DNA from: Salvia splendens
Lineage: Eukaryota; Streptophyta; Magnoliopsida; Lamiales; Lamiaceae
NCBI RefSeq assembly: GCF_004379255.2
Contig: NC_056041.1
Location: forward strand, 5,886,045 to 5,950,044
Direction: 5' to 3'
Length of the DNA stretch: 64,000 bases
Part shown: positions 51,921 to 64,000 of the stretch, piece by piece
Layout: each line of letters opens with the position of its first letter
Position numbering within the stretch: the stretch's first letter is position 1
The notes under the pieces: model-generated
Told to the model about the DNA's origin: nothing
The model's database searches: none
The model's input: only the letters and a program-made list of their open reading frames with translations
Program-made: the position numbers and the translations under genes

Positions 51921-54900
51921 ATGCCGCCAAGACGTGCACGCCAACCACGACAAGAACCCCACGTGGAGGCACCACCTCCACCACCACCGCCACCACCACC
52001 TCCACCCCCGCCTCAACAAGAAAGATTCATAGTTACGTTCTCAAGGCAGAATCCCCCGAAATTTGACGGACAGGGAGACCCATCCAAAGCGGAAGAGTGG
52101 ATACGCGGCCTCGAGCGTATCTTCAGGGTCATGGAGTGCACAGATAGGGAGCGCATTGCTGGTGCTACCTTTCAACTGTTAGGTGCTGCCGATTACTGGT
52201 GGGAGACTCGGCAGAGAACTATGGATCCTGCACGCCTGGAGGCGCTAACATGGGAGGAGTTTAAAGTAGAGATCGATAACAAGTATGTTCCCAAGACGTA
52301 CAGACGGGCCAAGGTGGTAGAGTTCCACACACTAAGCCAAGGCCGAATGACTGTAACCGAGTATGACCGAGCCCTCGCGCAGATGGCACGATATGCGCCC
52401 GAGTTGATGGACACCGATGAGAAATGGGTGGTGAAGTTCCGGGCCGGGCTCAGAGATGAGATAAAGGCCGCATTGGCCTGTCGAGGAGAACTCTCCTACT
52501 CGGAGATCTTGACTTGTGCACTGGACGTGGAAGATGCACTCCCTAAGCCAAGAGTTGTGGCAACAACAAACGTGACACCTCTACAAGCTCAGCCGGGCCA
52601 CCAAGAGAAGAGGAGGTGGGATGGTGACCAGGCTCAGTATGGTGGTAAGAGGCCACAACACATGAGGAACCCACCCTACAATGGCGGGAGACAGAATACT
52701 TTCCAACCGAGGGCAAACTTTCTGCCGAGGAACCCTCAATGTGGAAGGTGCTTCAAGTACCACGCCGGGGAGTGTCGAGACCCTAGGTGCTTCAACTGTG
52801 GTGGGAGTGGCCACTACATCCGAAATTGCCCAAACAAGCACATGGGAACGGGAACGAGACAGAACCAGCTAGGTTTCCGTCCACAATCCCAGGCACTACC
52901 TGCACCTCCACCGCAACAACGCCGCCAAGGATTACCATCGCAAGCAAGGGCCTACGCCTTGAAGGGGAAACAGCCGGCAAACGGGAAAGAAACCTTTGAG
53001 CAAGGAAACTTGGCAGGTATGGGCACACTTCTCAATATGCCTATAGTTGTCTTGTTTGATACGGGTGCGACGCATTCTTTTATATCAACGTCTTGTGTGG
53101 ATACTTTGGAATTACCTACTGTTAAGACCGAACCCACTATGAGTGTGACCTCACCGGTAGGCGGGGCTATAGATATATCCCGATCTTGTGCATGTGTGAA
53201 CTTTGGAATAGGTGAACTCAGTTTAGTGGCTTATAATTTGCAAGTAATGACAATGGGTAGCGTAGACATAATCTTGGGTATGGATTGGTTAGCGGAGAAC
53301 CACGTTACCCTTCATTGTAGAGATAGGGAAATTTCGTTTGAAACCCCCGGAAAAGAGCCGATGAAGTTTCACGGAGTCCCAATGAGCCGACGCAAGTCCA
53401 TTATCTCTGCGCTGCAAGCCACTACAATGATGAGGAAGGGATGTCCAGCGTACCTTGTTTATTTGAATGGGGAGGAGAAGAAAGACAGGAAGATAGAAGA
53501 TGTGGCGATAGTGAGTGAATATCCCGACGTCTTCCCCGATGCGTTGCCAGGACCCCCACCCGACAGGCAAGTAGAATTCACGATCGATCTGGAGCCCGGA
53601 TCGGCACCAATATCAAAAGCACCTTATAGAATGGCACCAAAAGAGTTGGAGGAGCTTAAGGTGCAACTGCAAGAGCTATTGGAATTGGGATTCATTAGAC
53701 CTAGCGTGTCACCATGGGGAGCACCAGTGTTGTTCGTAAAGAAGAAGGATGGAACGATGAGGATGTGCATCGACTACCGGGAGCTAAACAAACTAACGCT
53801 GAAGAACAAGTATCCACTACCAAGGATAGACGACTTGTTTGACCAACTTCGAGGGGCAGGAGTCTTCTCTAAGATGGATTTGAGGTCTGGGTACCATCAG
53901 CTGAGGGTTCGGCGAGAAGATGTACCCAAGACAGCTTTTCGAACAAGATATGGTCATTATGAGTTCGTTGTAATGCCTTTTGGACTGACGAACGCCCCGG
54001 CAGTGTTCATGGACCTTATGAACCGCGTGTTCCATCCATTTCTGGATCGGTTTGTCCTGGTTTTCATCGATGACGTGCTTGTTTACTCAAAGAACGAGGA
54101 GGAGCACAAAGAGCACTTGAGAACCGTCCTAGCAACTCTAAGGGACGAGAAACTATATGCCAAGTTCAGTAAATGCGAGTTTTGGCTCAAGGAAGTAAAT
54201 TTTCTTGGACATGTAGTAACTTCAGATGGAATTCGTGTAGATCCGGCCAAGGTAGAAGCGGTGCAGGAGTGGAAGTCACCCTCTACACAAAACGAAATCC
54301 GAAGCTTTTTAGGACTGGCGGGCTATTATCGAAGATTCATCGAGGGATTCTCGAAGATAGCAAGGCCAATGACGCAACAACTGAAAAAGGGAGTCAAGAT
54401 GATTTGGACGCCAGAATGTGAGGCGAGCTTTCAGTTGTTGAAGGAGAAATTGACCACCGCACCAATCCTAGCTGTGCCGGAGCCAGAGACTGACTATGCG
54501 GTATATACGGATGCGTCGAAGGTGGGACTGGGATGTGTGCTTATGCAGAAGGGGAAAGTGATTGCATATGCATCGAGACAATTGAAGCCCCATGAACTGA
54601 ATTATCCGACGCATGACTTGGAACTGGCAGCTGTGGTACATGCTTTGAAGATCTGGAGACATCATCTTTATGGAGTCCGTTGTGAGATATACACGGACCA
54701 TAAGAGTCTAAAGTACTTCTTTGAGCAAAAGGAGTTGAACATGCGCCAACGTAGGTGGCTCGAGTTGGTAAAGGACTACGATTGTGGTATAAATTACCAT
54801 CCGGGAAAAGCAAACGTAGTGGCCGATGCTCTTAGTAGGAAGTCTCAATCTCAGCTGGCCACCTTTCTTACTATCGAAGAGAGTATAATCCAAGAGTTCA

Positions 54901-56408
54901 GTAAGATGCGCTTGGAAGTGGTGAGAATGCCCGAGACTGTGGAAGGGATAGTAGCCACGTTGGTGATGGAACCCGACTTAAGAGCCAGAATTGTAGAAGC
55001 TCAACGGCGAGATACGTTACTAGAAAGGTTTCGCTCAGAAGTGAGGACGGGTGAACCCGGAAGTTTCCGTGAGGCAGCGGATAACGGTCTCACCTACAAG
55101 GGAAGGTTGTGTGTGCCCAAGGATGAAGGCTTGAGGATGGAAATCATGAGAGAAGCACATGAAACCCCATACGCTGCCCATCCAGGGAGCACCAAAATGT
55201 ATCAAGACTTGAAAAGACAGTTTTGGTGGAACGGTATGAAAAAACATGTTGCGGCATTTGTGGAGAGATGCCTGGCATGTCAACAAGTAAAGGCGCTACA
55301 CCAACGGCCCTATGGGAAATTGCAACCCCTCGAGATTCCGGAATGGAAGTGGGAACATATTGCAATGGACTTTGTGATAGGACTGCCAAAATCCCAGCGA
55401 GGGAACACGGTGATTTGGGTGATTATAGATCGCCTCACCAAATCTGCCCATTTTGTGCCGGTTCGTGCCACTTATGGATCCGATCAGTTGGCTAAGGTAT
55501 ATGTACGGGAAATTATACGCTTGCATGGAGTCCCAGCGACAATCACATCTGATCGTGATGCTAAATTCACTTCTAGATTTTGGACAAGCCTGCAGCGCGA
55601 GTTGGGGACTAAGTTGAATTTCAGTACAGCGTTCCACCCGCAAACCGACGGGCAGTCGGAGAGAACGATACAAGCATTGGAGGACATGCTACGAGCCGTG
55701 GTGCTAGATCGAGGCGTAGGTTGGGAAGAAGTGTTGCCCTTGGTAGAGTTCGCTTACAATAATAGTTACCAGGCGACTATCAAGATGGCCCCATATGAGG
55801 CCTTGTATGGAAAGAAGTGTAGATCGCCACTTTATTGGGATGAAGTGGGTGAGAGAAGAATTCTCGGACCAGACTCTGTAGAAGAAATGATAGAGATTGT
55901 CCGACAAATCCGTGGGAGGATCAAGGAGGCACAAGATCGACAGAAATCTTATGCGGATGTTCGAAGGACCGAGTTACAGTTCGAGGTCGGGGAAAAGGTC
56001 TTTCTGAAAGTTTCCCCTTCTAAGGGAATAACTCGTTTTGGAGTGAGGGGAAAGCTGAGACCCCGATTTATCGGTCCATACGAGATTTTGGATAGAGTCG
56101 GCGTGGTAGCATACAGATTGGCCCTACCACCAAGCTTTGGAAATGTGCACAACGTCTTCCATGTGTCACAACTGAGGAAGTATGTGTATGACCCCACACA
56201 CATCGTTCACCAAGAAGAAATGATGGTCCTAAATCCCGATCTAAGCTATGAGGAGAAGCCCGAGGCCATTGTGGATCGAAGAGTGCAAGAATTGAGGAAT
56301 AAGTCAATCGCTTCGGTGAAAGTACGGTGGAGAAATCATGGAATCGAAGAAGCAACATGGGAATTAGAAGATAAGATGAGAGAGAGGTTTCCAGAGCTGT
56401 TTGAGTGA
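51921..56408 (+). CDS. Tekay gag-pol polyprotein with chromodomain (1495 aa), intact
   Basis: Begins [13 protein letters not shown] followed by a 14-residue polyproline run. Gag capsid region about 45-215; zinc knuckle [14 protein letters not shown] at 290-303. Protease FDTGATHSF (Asp380) and [10 protein letters not shown] from about 560, with [10 protein letters not shown] (Asp717-718). RNase [10 protein letters not shown] (Asp864). Integrase: zinc region from His1080 ([19 protein letters not shown]), core with MDFVIGLP (Asp1150), SDRDAKF and [11 protein letters not shown]-terminal chromodomain about 1443-1495 ([27 protein letters not shown]). One open frame with no stop, so this copy could still be mobile. 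Confidence 0.96.
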   Translation: MPPRRARQPRQEPHVEAPPPPPPPPPPPPPPQQERFIVTFSRQNPPKFDGQGDPSKAEEWIRGLERIFRVMECTDRERIAGATFQLLGAADYWWETRQRTMDPARLEALTWEEFKVEIDNKYVPKTYRRAKVVEFHTLSQGRMTVTEYDRALAQMARYAPELMDTDEKWVVKFRAGLRDEIKAALACRGELSYSEILTCALDVEDALPKPRVVATTNVTPLQAQPGHQEKRRWDGDQAQYGGKRPQHMRNPPYNGGRQNTFQPRANFLPRNPQCGRCFKYHAGECRDPRCFNCGGSGHYIRNCPNKHMGTGTRQNQLGFRPQSQALPAPPPQQRRQGLPSQARAYALKGKQPANGKETFEQGNLAGMGTLLNMPIVVLFDTGATHSFISTSCVDTLELPTVKTEPTMSVTSPVGGAIDISRSCACVNFGIGELSLVAYNLQVMTMGSVDIILGMDWLAENHVTLHCRDREISFETPGKEPMKFHGVPMSRRKSIISALQATTMMRKGCPAYLVYLNGEEKKDRKIEDVAIVSEYPDVFPDALPGPPPDRQVEFTIDLEPGSAPISKAPYRMAPKELEELKVQLQELLELGFIRPSVSPWGAPVLFVKKKDGTMRMCIDYRELNKLTLKNKYPLPRIDDLFDQLRGAGVFSKMDLRSGYHQLRVRREDVPKTAFRTRYGHYEFVVMPFGLTNAPAVFMDLMNRVFHPFLDRFVLVFIDDVLVYSKNEEEHKEHLRTVLATLRDEKLYAKFSKCEFWLKEVNFLGHVVTSDGIRVDPAKVEAVQEWKSPSTQNEIRSFLGLAGYYRRFIEGFSKIARPMTQQLKKGVKMIWTPECEASFQLLKEKLTTAPILAVPEPETDYAVYTDASKVGLGCVLMQKGKVIAYASRQLKPHELNYPTHDLELAAVVHALKIWRHHLYGVRCEIYTDHKSLKYFFEQKELNMRQRRWLELVKDYDCGINYHPGKANVVADALSRKSQSQLATFLTIEESIIQEFSKMRLEVVRMPETVEGIVATLVMEPDLRARIVEAQRRDTLLERFRSEVRTGEPGSFREAADNGLTYKGRLCVPKDEGLRMEIMREAHETPYAAHPGSTKMYQDLKRQFWWNGMKKHVAAFVERCLACQQVKALHQRPYGKLQPLEIPEWKWEHIAMDFVIGLPKSQRGNTVIWVIIDRLTKSAHFVPVRATYGSDQLAKVYVREIIRLHGVPATITSDRDAKFTSRFWTSLQRELGTKLNFSTAFHPQTDGQSERTIQALEDMLRAVVLDRGVGWEEVLPLVEFAYNNSYQATIKMAPYEALYGKKCRSPLYWDEVGERRILGPDSVEEMIEIVRQIRGRIKEAQDRQKSYADVRRTELQFEVGEKVFLKVSPSKGITRFGVRGKLRPRFIGPYEILDRVGVVAYRLALPPSFGNVHNVFHVSQLRKYVYDPTHIVHQEEMMVLNPDLSYEEKPEAIVDRRVQELRNKSIASVKVRWRNHGIEEATWELEDKMRERFPELFE

Positions 56409-56450
56409 TCTAACAAATTTCGGGACGAAATTTTGTTAAGGTGGGAGGAA
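56409..56450 (+). other. hairpin and purine tract before second Tekay LTR
   Basis: AACAAATTTCGGGACGAAAT is the core of an inverted repeat (TAACAAA...TTTGTTA), followed by AAGGTGGGAGGAA, the polypurine tract ending at 56450. The ATTTCGGGACGAAAT block is a conserved feature of this element group. Confidence 0.85.
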
Positions 56451-59288
56451 TGTAATATCCGAGATCTTGTGGTTTTTGGTTCTTTAATTTAATGAATGTC
56501 TTATGTGTTGTGCTTAATATATGGTGTGGAAATATTAATTGCTTTACACTTTTGTTGCGGATGGGGTGTTTTTACCTAGCATTAAAAGTGATTAACTAAT
56601 TAAGCTAGAATTAAAATCCTAAATAACAAATTAATTTCCTCCCTCCCTAATTCTCTCGGCTTTTCAAAAAAAAAAAAGAAACCCCTCCCCCTCTCCCCAC
56701 TAATTTCTCAACCTCCCCCACTCCCTCTTAACCGATACATCATTCCCTTTCCAATCTCTCCCCACATCGTTTTCTCTCTTTTCTCTCTTGCAATTGCTCT
56801 CAACACCGGTAAGCTCTCTCTCTCCTTCTCCCTCTCGGTTCTCATCTTTTTCATTCACTCCCTCTCATCATCGTCTTGAATTCCTCAAGGTGATACCCTC
56901 CTTCGCCGTGAATCGGAGTCGGAAAAGGAAGTAAAGCTTTTGCGTTTCGTTTGAACCATCCGGGGAAGGTAACCCCTAACCCTTGTTTAATTCGAAAACT
57001 CATGCATATAGGACGTTTTTGGATGGGTTAGATGTTGAGTAGGATTTGTGGCTATGTGCTTGTGTTGAACATGTTTTCGGTGATAACTGACAGTGGGTTC
57101 CGACCCCTTTTTGACTGAGCAAACGACCTCCTTTTGGTACGATTTTTTTAACTGTATAAACTTTGGTGTGTCTTCTGTGTGGTGTGTAATTTTCAGCCTC
57201 TTTGGATGTCGTATGAATTTATTATGATTTTTGCAAGTAAACTGCGCAGTTCTGCGTGTGGTGTGTTCTGGGTGATGTTTTCATGTGCAATGGTTGGGTT
57301 TTTGAGTGTTATGTTTTTGTGTTGAATGTGGGTGTGTTGGCCAAGAGATGGCTCGGAGAAATCTGTGTTTGGCTCAAGGGTTTTGTGTGGGTTGGCCGAG
57401 AGATCTAGGGTCCGGCCTAGGGCAGGCTGGTGGGAAATTTTGAAGGGATGATCCCAGGTGTTTGGGTGTGTTTTGGGACGTAGAATGCGTGGTGGGAATG
57501 TCGTATAGGGTTTGAGAATCGGAAGTTGAAGGAAAGTGAGTGTACACGGAACCAGCGGCCGAGGTGCCGAACAGATGGCCGAGGTGCCGAACAGACGGCC
57601 GAGGTGCCGAGCATAAGATGCCGAGGTGCCGAGCAGGCGGCCGAGACGGTCGGTCGAGGTGCCGAGCCGGACGGCCGAGATGGTCGGCCGAGGTGCCGAA
57701 CAGGCGGCCGAGACGGTCGGCCGAGGTGCCGAGCCGGACGGCCGAGATGGTCGGCCGAGGTGCCGAGCTGTGCCGAGACAGGTGCCGAGCTGAGCCGAGA
57801 CAGGTGCCGAGCTGTGCCGAGACAGGTGCCGAGCTGTGCCGAGATAGGTGCCGAGCTATGCCGAGACAAGTGCCGAGCTGTGCCGAGACAGGTGCCGAGC
57901 TGTGCCGAGACAGGCGGCCGAGGTGCCGAGCCAGGCGGCCGAGACGGTCGGCCGAGGTGCCGAGCCAGGCGGCCGAGACGGTCGGCCGAGGTGCCGAGCC
58001 AGGCGGCCGAGGTGCCGAGCCAGGCGGCCGAGATGGTCGGCCGAGGTGCCGGGCCAGTCGGCCGAGACGGTCGGCCGAGGTGCCGAGCCAGGCGGCCGAG
58101 ACACCGAGCCAGGCCGAGACGCCGATCCTTTTTCCGAGCTTTTTCCGAACCTTTTCCGAGCCAAGTGAGCCGTTTGCACAGTAAGGGTATGCCAGGACTT
58201 GGAGTGCTGTGTTCGTGTGTCGTGTGCGCGTTTTGGGTACGTCGTTTGCGTGCGGGGTGTGTTTCGAACGTGTGGCTTTGTGTGGTTGTTTTGTAATATG
58301 TTGTTAAGTGTATGTACGTGTAACGTGCTAGATGTTGAAGTCGTCCACGTAGGAATCATGCATTGTCGTTTAAAGTCTCGTCTCTTCTGACTCTAATCAT
58401 GATATTATTTATCTTTCAAAAGGGTGATCGTTTACAAGGAAAGTGGGGTTGAAGGGAACTGTTTTAAAAGCTAAGCAATCGAGGTGGGCTTTTCTACCCT
58501 ACTTTTAAGTGGGTTATCTTTAAATACGGACTTTGTTCCGGAAATGTTTATGGAGGTGAACTGTTTGTCTTGCCAATATTTTGTTTTGAAACCTATCTGA
58601 AGTGGTTTACCACATATGTTTAATCGAATTCGGGTCTGTTGGGCTGCGAACCCTCAGGCTAGTGTACACGAGACTGGGTGCCATCTGAGAGCAAGTTGGC
58701 CGGTCTAGATGACCTGGGGTGTGGCCACGCCCCTTGTCATGGTTTGGATCAGATAGTGTATGATTGAGGGAATAAGGGTGGCAATATCGGAAAAATGACT
58801 GCGCAGTCGAATTTATGAAATGTATTTTGTGTACTTGGGTTATTTTCATTATACTCAAAACCCCAATGTTACACTGTTATGGCATGACAAACTATGTTTT
58901 TGGCGTGTGTCCACTGAGTGCAATAAGTACTCAGCCCTGCATGTTGTTTTCTTAATGTGCAGGTTGAGCGGCGATGGGGAGGACGGATGTTGAGCAGTTA
59001 AAGCCAAAGGGTGTTTTTATCTTTTGGATGGTGTCGTGTCGTCATACCCGGCATCATCTGTCTTTTGGTCTTTTCCGCTGCTTGTAAACCGTCACGATGT
59101 TTTCATTTAACACTCTGAATACTTAAACTTTTGTAATGTCGTCTTAAGTACAATGTTTAAAAGTGAACTTCCTTTTTAAATGTTTTGGGTCAAATATTCT
59201 TGTTACCCCCCTTTCTTCCCCGCTTCTTTATTCCTCCCCTAGTCGCGGTCCACCGTACTTCCTATCCTTAGGAAATGCGGGCGTGACA
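56451..59288 (+). repeat. second Tekay LTR (2838 bp), shared by two copies
   Basis: Matches the first LTR almost base for base; I saw two one-base indels (TGTGTTTGGCC against TGTGTTGGCC, and a C-run near 59206), which cancel in length. It has the purine tract on its left and a primer site on its right, so it serves as 3' LTR for the left copy and 5' LTR for the right copy. The GC-rich minisatellite is at 57553-58132. Confidence 0.93.
57553..58132 (+). repeat. GC-rich minisatellite, second LTR copy
   Basis: Appears identical to 48851-49430, including unit order. Confidence 0.93.
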
Positions 59289-59330
59289 GAGTGGTATCAG
59301 AGCCTAGGTTTTCTCTTTCTGCTCTGGACC

Positions 59331-59365
<35 letters not shown>

Positions 59366-59889
59366 TTCTTTTTCTGACTGGAGTAAGTTTTCAAAAGTGT
59401 CATTGGCTCAACATCCGACTCATCGCACTCAACCTGAAATGAGGTAATGAAATTTCGAAATTTTGGAAAGTATATGGAAGTGGAGGAAATTGTGATTTTG
59501 GTGTTGAAAATGATTTTTATGTAAAGTTTAAGTAAATGTTGAGACATGTGGAAGGGTACAACGTGATGTGGAAAAGTTGGAAATTATTTGAGTTATGAAC
59601 TGTTGATGTATGATGAACTTATATGAAAGCATGTGGCTGATGTGTGATGATATGAAGACGTGAATGTTGATGTGAGCTTTTATGTGAGTATGTGTTGGCC
59701 TTTTGAATGTTTGAACTTAGACGTGATAGAATTTCACTAGTGCTTCTTGGACCTAGGATAGATAAGAGCTTTTGGCCTTTGAACACCAGCGGGTTTGGGT
59801 TAGAACAGCGATACGTGCATACTCTCTCTCTCTTCTTCGGTATGTACTCTGTTTTTATACGCGAGGCGGTTGTTTCTGTTTTTCTATAG

Positions 59890-60411
59890 ATGGCGCGTAT
59901 GTTCCGAACCCCGCGACGGAGTGATCGCGATAGACTTAGGGCACAGAGGGTGCTCAGAGATTATAGAGTGTACCGGAAGAAGGATCATGTACCGTTGATC
60001 GAGTTCGTGGCACACTTCGACACCCTCTGGAGGGCAGCTCAGGAGTTCGGAGTGACAGAGCATGACGGCATTGAGAAGCTAATAGATTTGCTTCCCGATA
60101 GCTGGAAGGAGTGGGCCGAAAGAACGGCGAGGAGGTACACGTGGCATGAGCCCGCTACCGATGACATGGTGGGTGACATGGCTGGCTTTCGGAAAGCCGT
60201 GTATTGTGCACTGGTGGACTCTCGAGAGGAGCAGCCCCCACAGGAGGTGGAAGAGAGGGTCGTGTATCAGGACAAGTATGTGAGCATGTACGAGGGTGAA
60301 CAAGGGTATGAAGATGATTATGAGGAGGCTCTGCCAGGGAACTCCGAGGAGGACGACGACGAAGACCCGGAGGAAGGGCCTATGGATGAGGATGATAGAG
60401 TCGTAGTCTAG
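59890..60411 (+). CDS. extra ORF upstream of gag (173 aa), Tekay copy 2
   Basis: Protein identical to the copy at 51185-51706. Only the stretch just upstream differs by small indels (TTTTTCTATAG against TTTTTCTCTATAG). Confidence 0.75.
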   Translation: MARMFRTPRRSDRDRLRAQRVLRDYRVYRKKDHVPLIEFVAHFDTLWRAAQEFGVTEHDGIEKLIDLLPDSWKEWAERTARRYTWHEPATDDMVGDMAGFRKAVYCALVDSREEQPPQEVEERVVYQDKYVSMYEGEQGYEDDYEEALPGNSEEDDDEDPEEGPMDEDDRVVV

Positions 60412-60625
60412 AATTAGAATAGTTCGTTGTCTTTTCAGTTTTTGCTTTCTGTACGATCTGCTCTTGGGAACAATGTTGGCCTTCTTTCTTTTAATGAGAA
60501 TTTTGATTTTGATTTATATCCTATGTGTTGCATCTTATACTACATGAAGGTTTTATAAGAAAATTTTGAGAAAGTGGTAATTTTGGATGAGAATTGTAGT
60601 AACACTTTTTGGATATTGAATCAGA

Positions 60626-63600
60626 ATGCCGCCAAGACGTGCACGCCAACCACGACAAGAACCCCACGTGGAGGCACCACCTCCACCACCACCGCCACCA
60701 CCACCTCCACCCCCGCCTCAACAAGAAAGATTCATAGTTACGTTCTCAAGGCAGAATCCCCCGAAATTTGACGGACAGGGAGACCCATCCAAAGCGGAAG
60801 AGTGGATACGCGGCCTCGAGCGTATCTTCAGGGTCATGGAGTGCACAGATAGGGAGCGCATTGCTGGTGCTACCTTCAACTGTTAGGTGCTGCCGATTAC
60901 TGGTGGGAGACTCGGCAGAGAACTATGGATCCTGCACGCCTGGAGGCGCTAACATGGGAGGAGTTTAAAGTAGAGATCGATAACAAGTATGTTCCCAAGA
61001 CGTACAGACGGGCCAAGGTGGTAGAGTTCCACACACTAAGCCAAGGCCGAATGACTGTAACCGAGTATGACCGAGCCCTCGCGCAGATGGCACGATATGC
61101 GCCCGAGTTGATGGACACCGATGAGAAATGGGTGGTGAAGTTCCGGCCGGGCTCAGAGATGAGATAAAGGCCGCATTGGCCTGTCGAGGAGAACTCTCCT
61201 ACTCGGAGATCTTGACTTGTGCACTGGACGTGGAAGATGCACTCCCTAAGCCAAGAGTTGTGGCAACAACAAACGTGACACCTCTACAAGCTCAGCCGGG
61301 CCACCAAGAGAAGAGGAGGTGGGATGGTGACCAGGCTCAGTATGGTGGTAAGAGGCCACAACACATGAGTGAACCCACCCTACAATGGCGGGAGACAGAA
61401 TACTTTCCAACCGAGGGCAAACTTTCTGCCGAGGAACCCTCAATGTGGAAGGTTGCTTCAAGTACCACGCCGGGGAGTGTCGAGACCCTAGGTGCTTCAA
61501 CTGTGGTGGGAGTGGCCACTACATCCGAAATTGCCCAAACAAGCACATGGGAACGGGAACGAGACAGAACCAGCTAGGTTTCCGTCCACAATCCCAGGCA
61601 CTACCTGCACCTCCACCGCAACAACGCCGCCAAGGATTACCATCGCAAGCAAGGGCCTACGCCTTGAAGGGGAAACAGCCGGCAAACGGGAAAGAAACCT
61701 TTGAGCAAGGAAACTTGGCAGGTATGGGCACACTTCTCATATGCCTATAGTTGTCTTGTTTGATACGGTGCGACGCATTCTTTTATATCAACGTCTTGTG
61801 TGATACTTTGGAATTACCTACTGTTAAGACCGAACCCACTATGAGTGTGACCTCACCGGTAGGCGGGGCTATAGATATATCCCGATCTTGTGCATGTGTG
61901 AATTTGGATAGGTGAACTCAGTTTAGTGGCTTATAATTTGGCAAGTAATGACATATGGGTAGCGTAGACATAATCTTGGGTATGGATTGGTTAGCGGAGA
62001 ACCACGTTACCCTTCTTGTAGAGATAGGGAAATCTCGTTTGAAACCCCCGGAAAAGAGCCGATGAAGTTTCACGAGTCCCAATGAGCCGACGCAAGTCCA
62101 TTATCTCTGCGCTGCAAGCCACTACAATGATGAGGAAGGGATGTCAGCGTACCTTGTTTATTTGAAGGGGAGGAGAAGAAAGACAGGAAGATAGAAGATG
62201 TGGCGATAGTGAGTGAATATCCCGACGTCTTCCCCGATGCGTTGCCAGACCCCCACCCGACAGGCAAGTAGTAAATTCACGATCGATCTGGAGCCCCGGA
62301 TCGGCACCAATATCAAAGCACCTATAGAATGGCACCAAAAGAGTTGGAGGAGCTTAAGGTGCAACTGCAAGAGCTATTGGAATTGGGATTCATTAGACCT
62401 AGCGTGTCACCAGGGGGAGCACCAGTGTTGTTCGTAAAGAAGAAGGATGGAACGATGAGGATGTGCATTCGACTACCGGGAGCTAAACAAACTAACGCTG
62501 AAGAACAAGTATCCACTAACCAAGGATAGACGACTTGTTTGACCAACTTCGAGGGCAGGAGTCTTCTCTAAGATGATTTGAGGTCTGGGTACCATCAGCT
62601 GAGGGTTCGGCGAGAAGATGTACCCAAGACAGCTTTTCGAACAAGATATGGTCATTATGAGTTCGTTGTAATGCCTTTTGGACTGACGAACGCCCCGGCA
62701 GTGTTCATGGACCTTATGACCGCGTGTTCCATCCATTTCTGGATCGGTTTGTCCTGGTTTTCCATCGATGACGTGCTTGTTTACTCAAAGAACGGGAGGA
62801 GCACAAAGAGCACTTGAGAACCGTCCTAGCAACTCTAAGGGACGAGAAACTATATGCCAAGTTCAGTAAATGCGAGTTTTGGCTCAAGGAAGTAAATTTT
62901 CTTGGACATGTAGTAACTTCAGATGGAATTCGTGTAGATCCGGCCAAGGTAGAAGCGGTGCAGGAGTGGAAGTCACCCTCTACACAAAACGAAATCCGAA
63001 GCTTTTTAGGACTGGCGGGCTATTATCGAAGATTCATCGAGGGATTCTCGAAGATAGCAAGGCCAATGACGCAACAACTGAAAAAGGGAGTCAAGATGAT
63101 TTGGACGCCAGAATGTGAGGCGAGCTTTCAGTTGTTGAAGGAGAAATTGACCACCGCACCAATCCTAGCTGTGCCGGAGCCAGAGACTGACTATGCGGTA
63201 TATACGGATGCGTCGAAGGTGGGACTGGGATGTGTGCTTATGCAGAAGGGGAAAGTGATTGCATATGCATCGAGACAATTGAAGCCCCATGAACTGAATT
63301 ATCCGACGCATGACTTGGAACTGGCAGCTGTGGTACATGCTTTGAAGATCTGGAGACATCATCTTTATGGAGTCCGTTGTGAGATATACACGGACCATAA
63401 GAGTCTAAAGTACTTCTTTGAGCAAAAGGAGTTGAACATGCGCCAACGTAGGTGGCTCGAGTTGGTAAAGGACTACGATTGTGGTATAAATTACCATCCG
63501 GGAAAAGCAAACGTAGTGGCCGATGCTCTTAGTAGGAAGTCTCAATCTCAGCTGGCCACCTTTCTTACTATCGAAGAGAGTATAATCCAAGAGTTCAGTA

Positions 63601-64000
63601 AGATGCGCTTGGAAGTGGTGAGAATGCCCGAGACTGTGGAAGGGATAGTAGCCACGTTGGTGATGGAACCCGACTTAAGAGCCAGAATTGTAGAAGCTCA
63701 ACGGCGAGATACGTTACTAGAAAAGTTCGCTCAGAAGTGAGGACGTGAACTCGGAGTTTTCGTGAGGCAGCGGATAATGGTCTCACATACAAGGGAAGGT
63801 TGTGTGTGCCTAAGGATGAAGGCTTGAGGATGGAAATCATGAGAGAAGCACATGAAACCCCATACGCTGCCCATCCAGGGAGCACCAAAATGTATCAAGA
63901 CTTGAAAAGACAGTTTTGGTGGAACGGTATGAAAAAACATGTTGCGGCATTTGTGGAGAGATGCCTAGCATGTCAACAAGTAAAGGCGCTACACCAACAA
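60626..64000 (+). pseudogene. Tekay gag-pol copy 2, many frameshifts, 3' partial
   Basis: Homologous to 51921 onward. The frame is lost first near 60875 (one T fewer, giving a stop after about 86 codons) and again near 61146, 61369, 61453, 61738, 61766, 61801 and many more sites to about 62800. A clean block at 62814-63720 still reads as RT end, RNase H and the linker to integrase. A further shift occurs near 63722. It continues past the window edge. Confidence 0.9.

Larger units (their letters stand above)
47748..59288 (+). mobile_element. Ty3/gypsy retrotransposon, Tekay/Del type, complete copy
   Basis: LTRs 47748-50585 and 56451-59288, each 2838 bp and nearly identical. Internal region: primer site, a 173-aa extra ORF, an uninterrupted 1495-aa gag-pol, hairpin and purine tract. 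The integrase ends in a chromodomain and the LTRs are long, which by family knowledge fits the Tekay/Del chromoviruses. It sits in an intron of the PAP14-like gene. The left flank is CTAGT (47743-47747); the right flank is not an empty site but a second internal region, so the middle LTR is shared by two copies in tandem. Confidence 0.93.
59289..64000 (+). mobile_element. second Tekay internal region, cut by window edge
   Basis: Follows the shared LTR with its own primer site (59292-59303), poly-A tract and extra ORF, then gag-pol up to integrase at the window edge. Offset to the first copy is 8705 bp at the extra ORF. Divergence is very uneven: near zero to about 60870, dense indels to about 62815, near zero to about 63720, then base substitutions. 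Confidence 0.92.

Overview
The window is plant nuclear DNA from a eudicot; protein style and repeat content would fit an asterid such as Lamiales, but that is a weak inference. It holds four host genes with many introns and is otherwise mostly LTR retrotransposons, with MITEs, a SINE and AT-rich spacer. All intron-exon structures given here were read by eye from splice signals and conserved protein motifs.

Layout: 1-3770 is the 3' part of a Ty1/copia element with an open pol frame. 4731-15013 (minus) is a complete 22-exon NADH-dependent glutamate synthase gene (GLT1, predicted 2207 aa), with a Stowaway-like MITE in intron 2. 16444-24041 (minus) is a young Tat-lineage Ty3/gypsy element with a perfect 5-bp target duplication, a second RNase H domain, an in-frame UAG-CAA-UCA stop between gag-pro and pol, a frameshift in integrase and an 89-bp x5 array before the 3' LTR. 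25251-25918 is a hAT-like MITE. 26547-33393 is a damaged copia element whose 5' end is an inverted copy of its own leader. 34043-34853 looks like a solo LTR.

36867-47654 is a gene island: SFT2-like vesicle transport (minus, 6 exons, intact), then SF3A3/SF3a60 spliceosome subunit (plus, 12 exons), divergent from SFT2, then the 3' end of a PAP14/FBN11-type plastid kinase-fibrillin gene (minus). SF3A3 and PAP14 each carry one in-frame stop codon in otherwise clean exons. A tRNA-derived SINE with 16-bp target repeats lies between their 3' ends.

From 47748 to the right edge is a Tekay/Del-type chromovirus-like gypsy element inserted in a PAP14 intron: LTR (2838 bp), a 173-aa extra ORF, a full 1495-aa gag-pol with chromodomain, a second LTR, then a second internal region cut by the window edge. 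The second copy has an intact extra ORF but a gag-pol broken by a dense run of one-base indels, which looks more like sequence error than decay.

The strongest points for follow-up are the SF3A3 nonsense codon with an in-frame downstream splice acceptor, the TMV-type readthrough context in the Tat element, the extra ORF upstream of gag in the Tekay element, the inverted-leader copia terminus, and the indel mosaic of the tandem Tekay copy.
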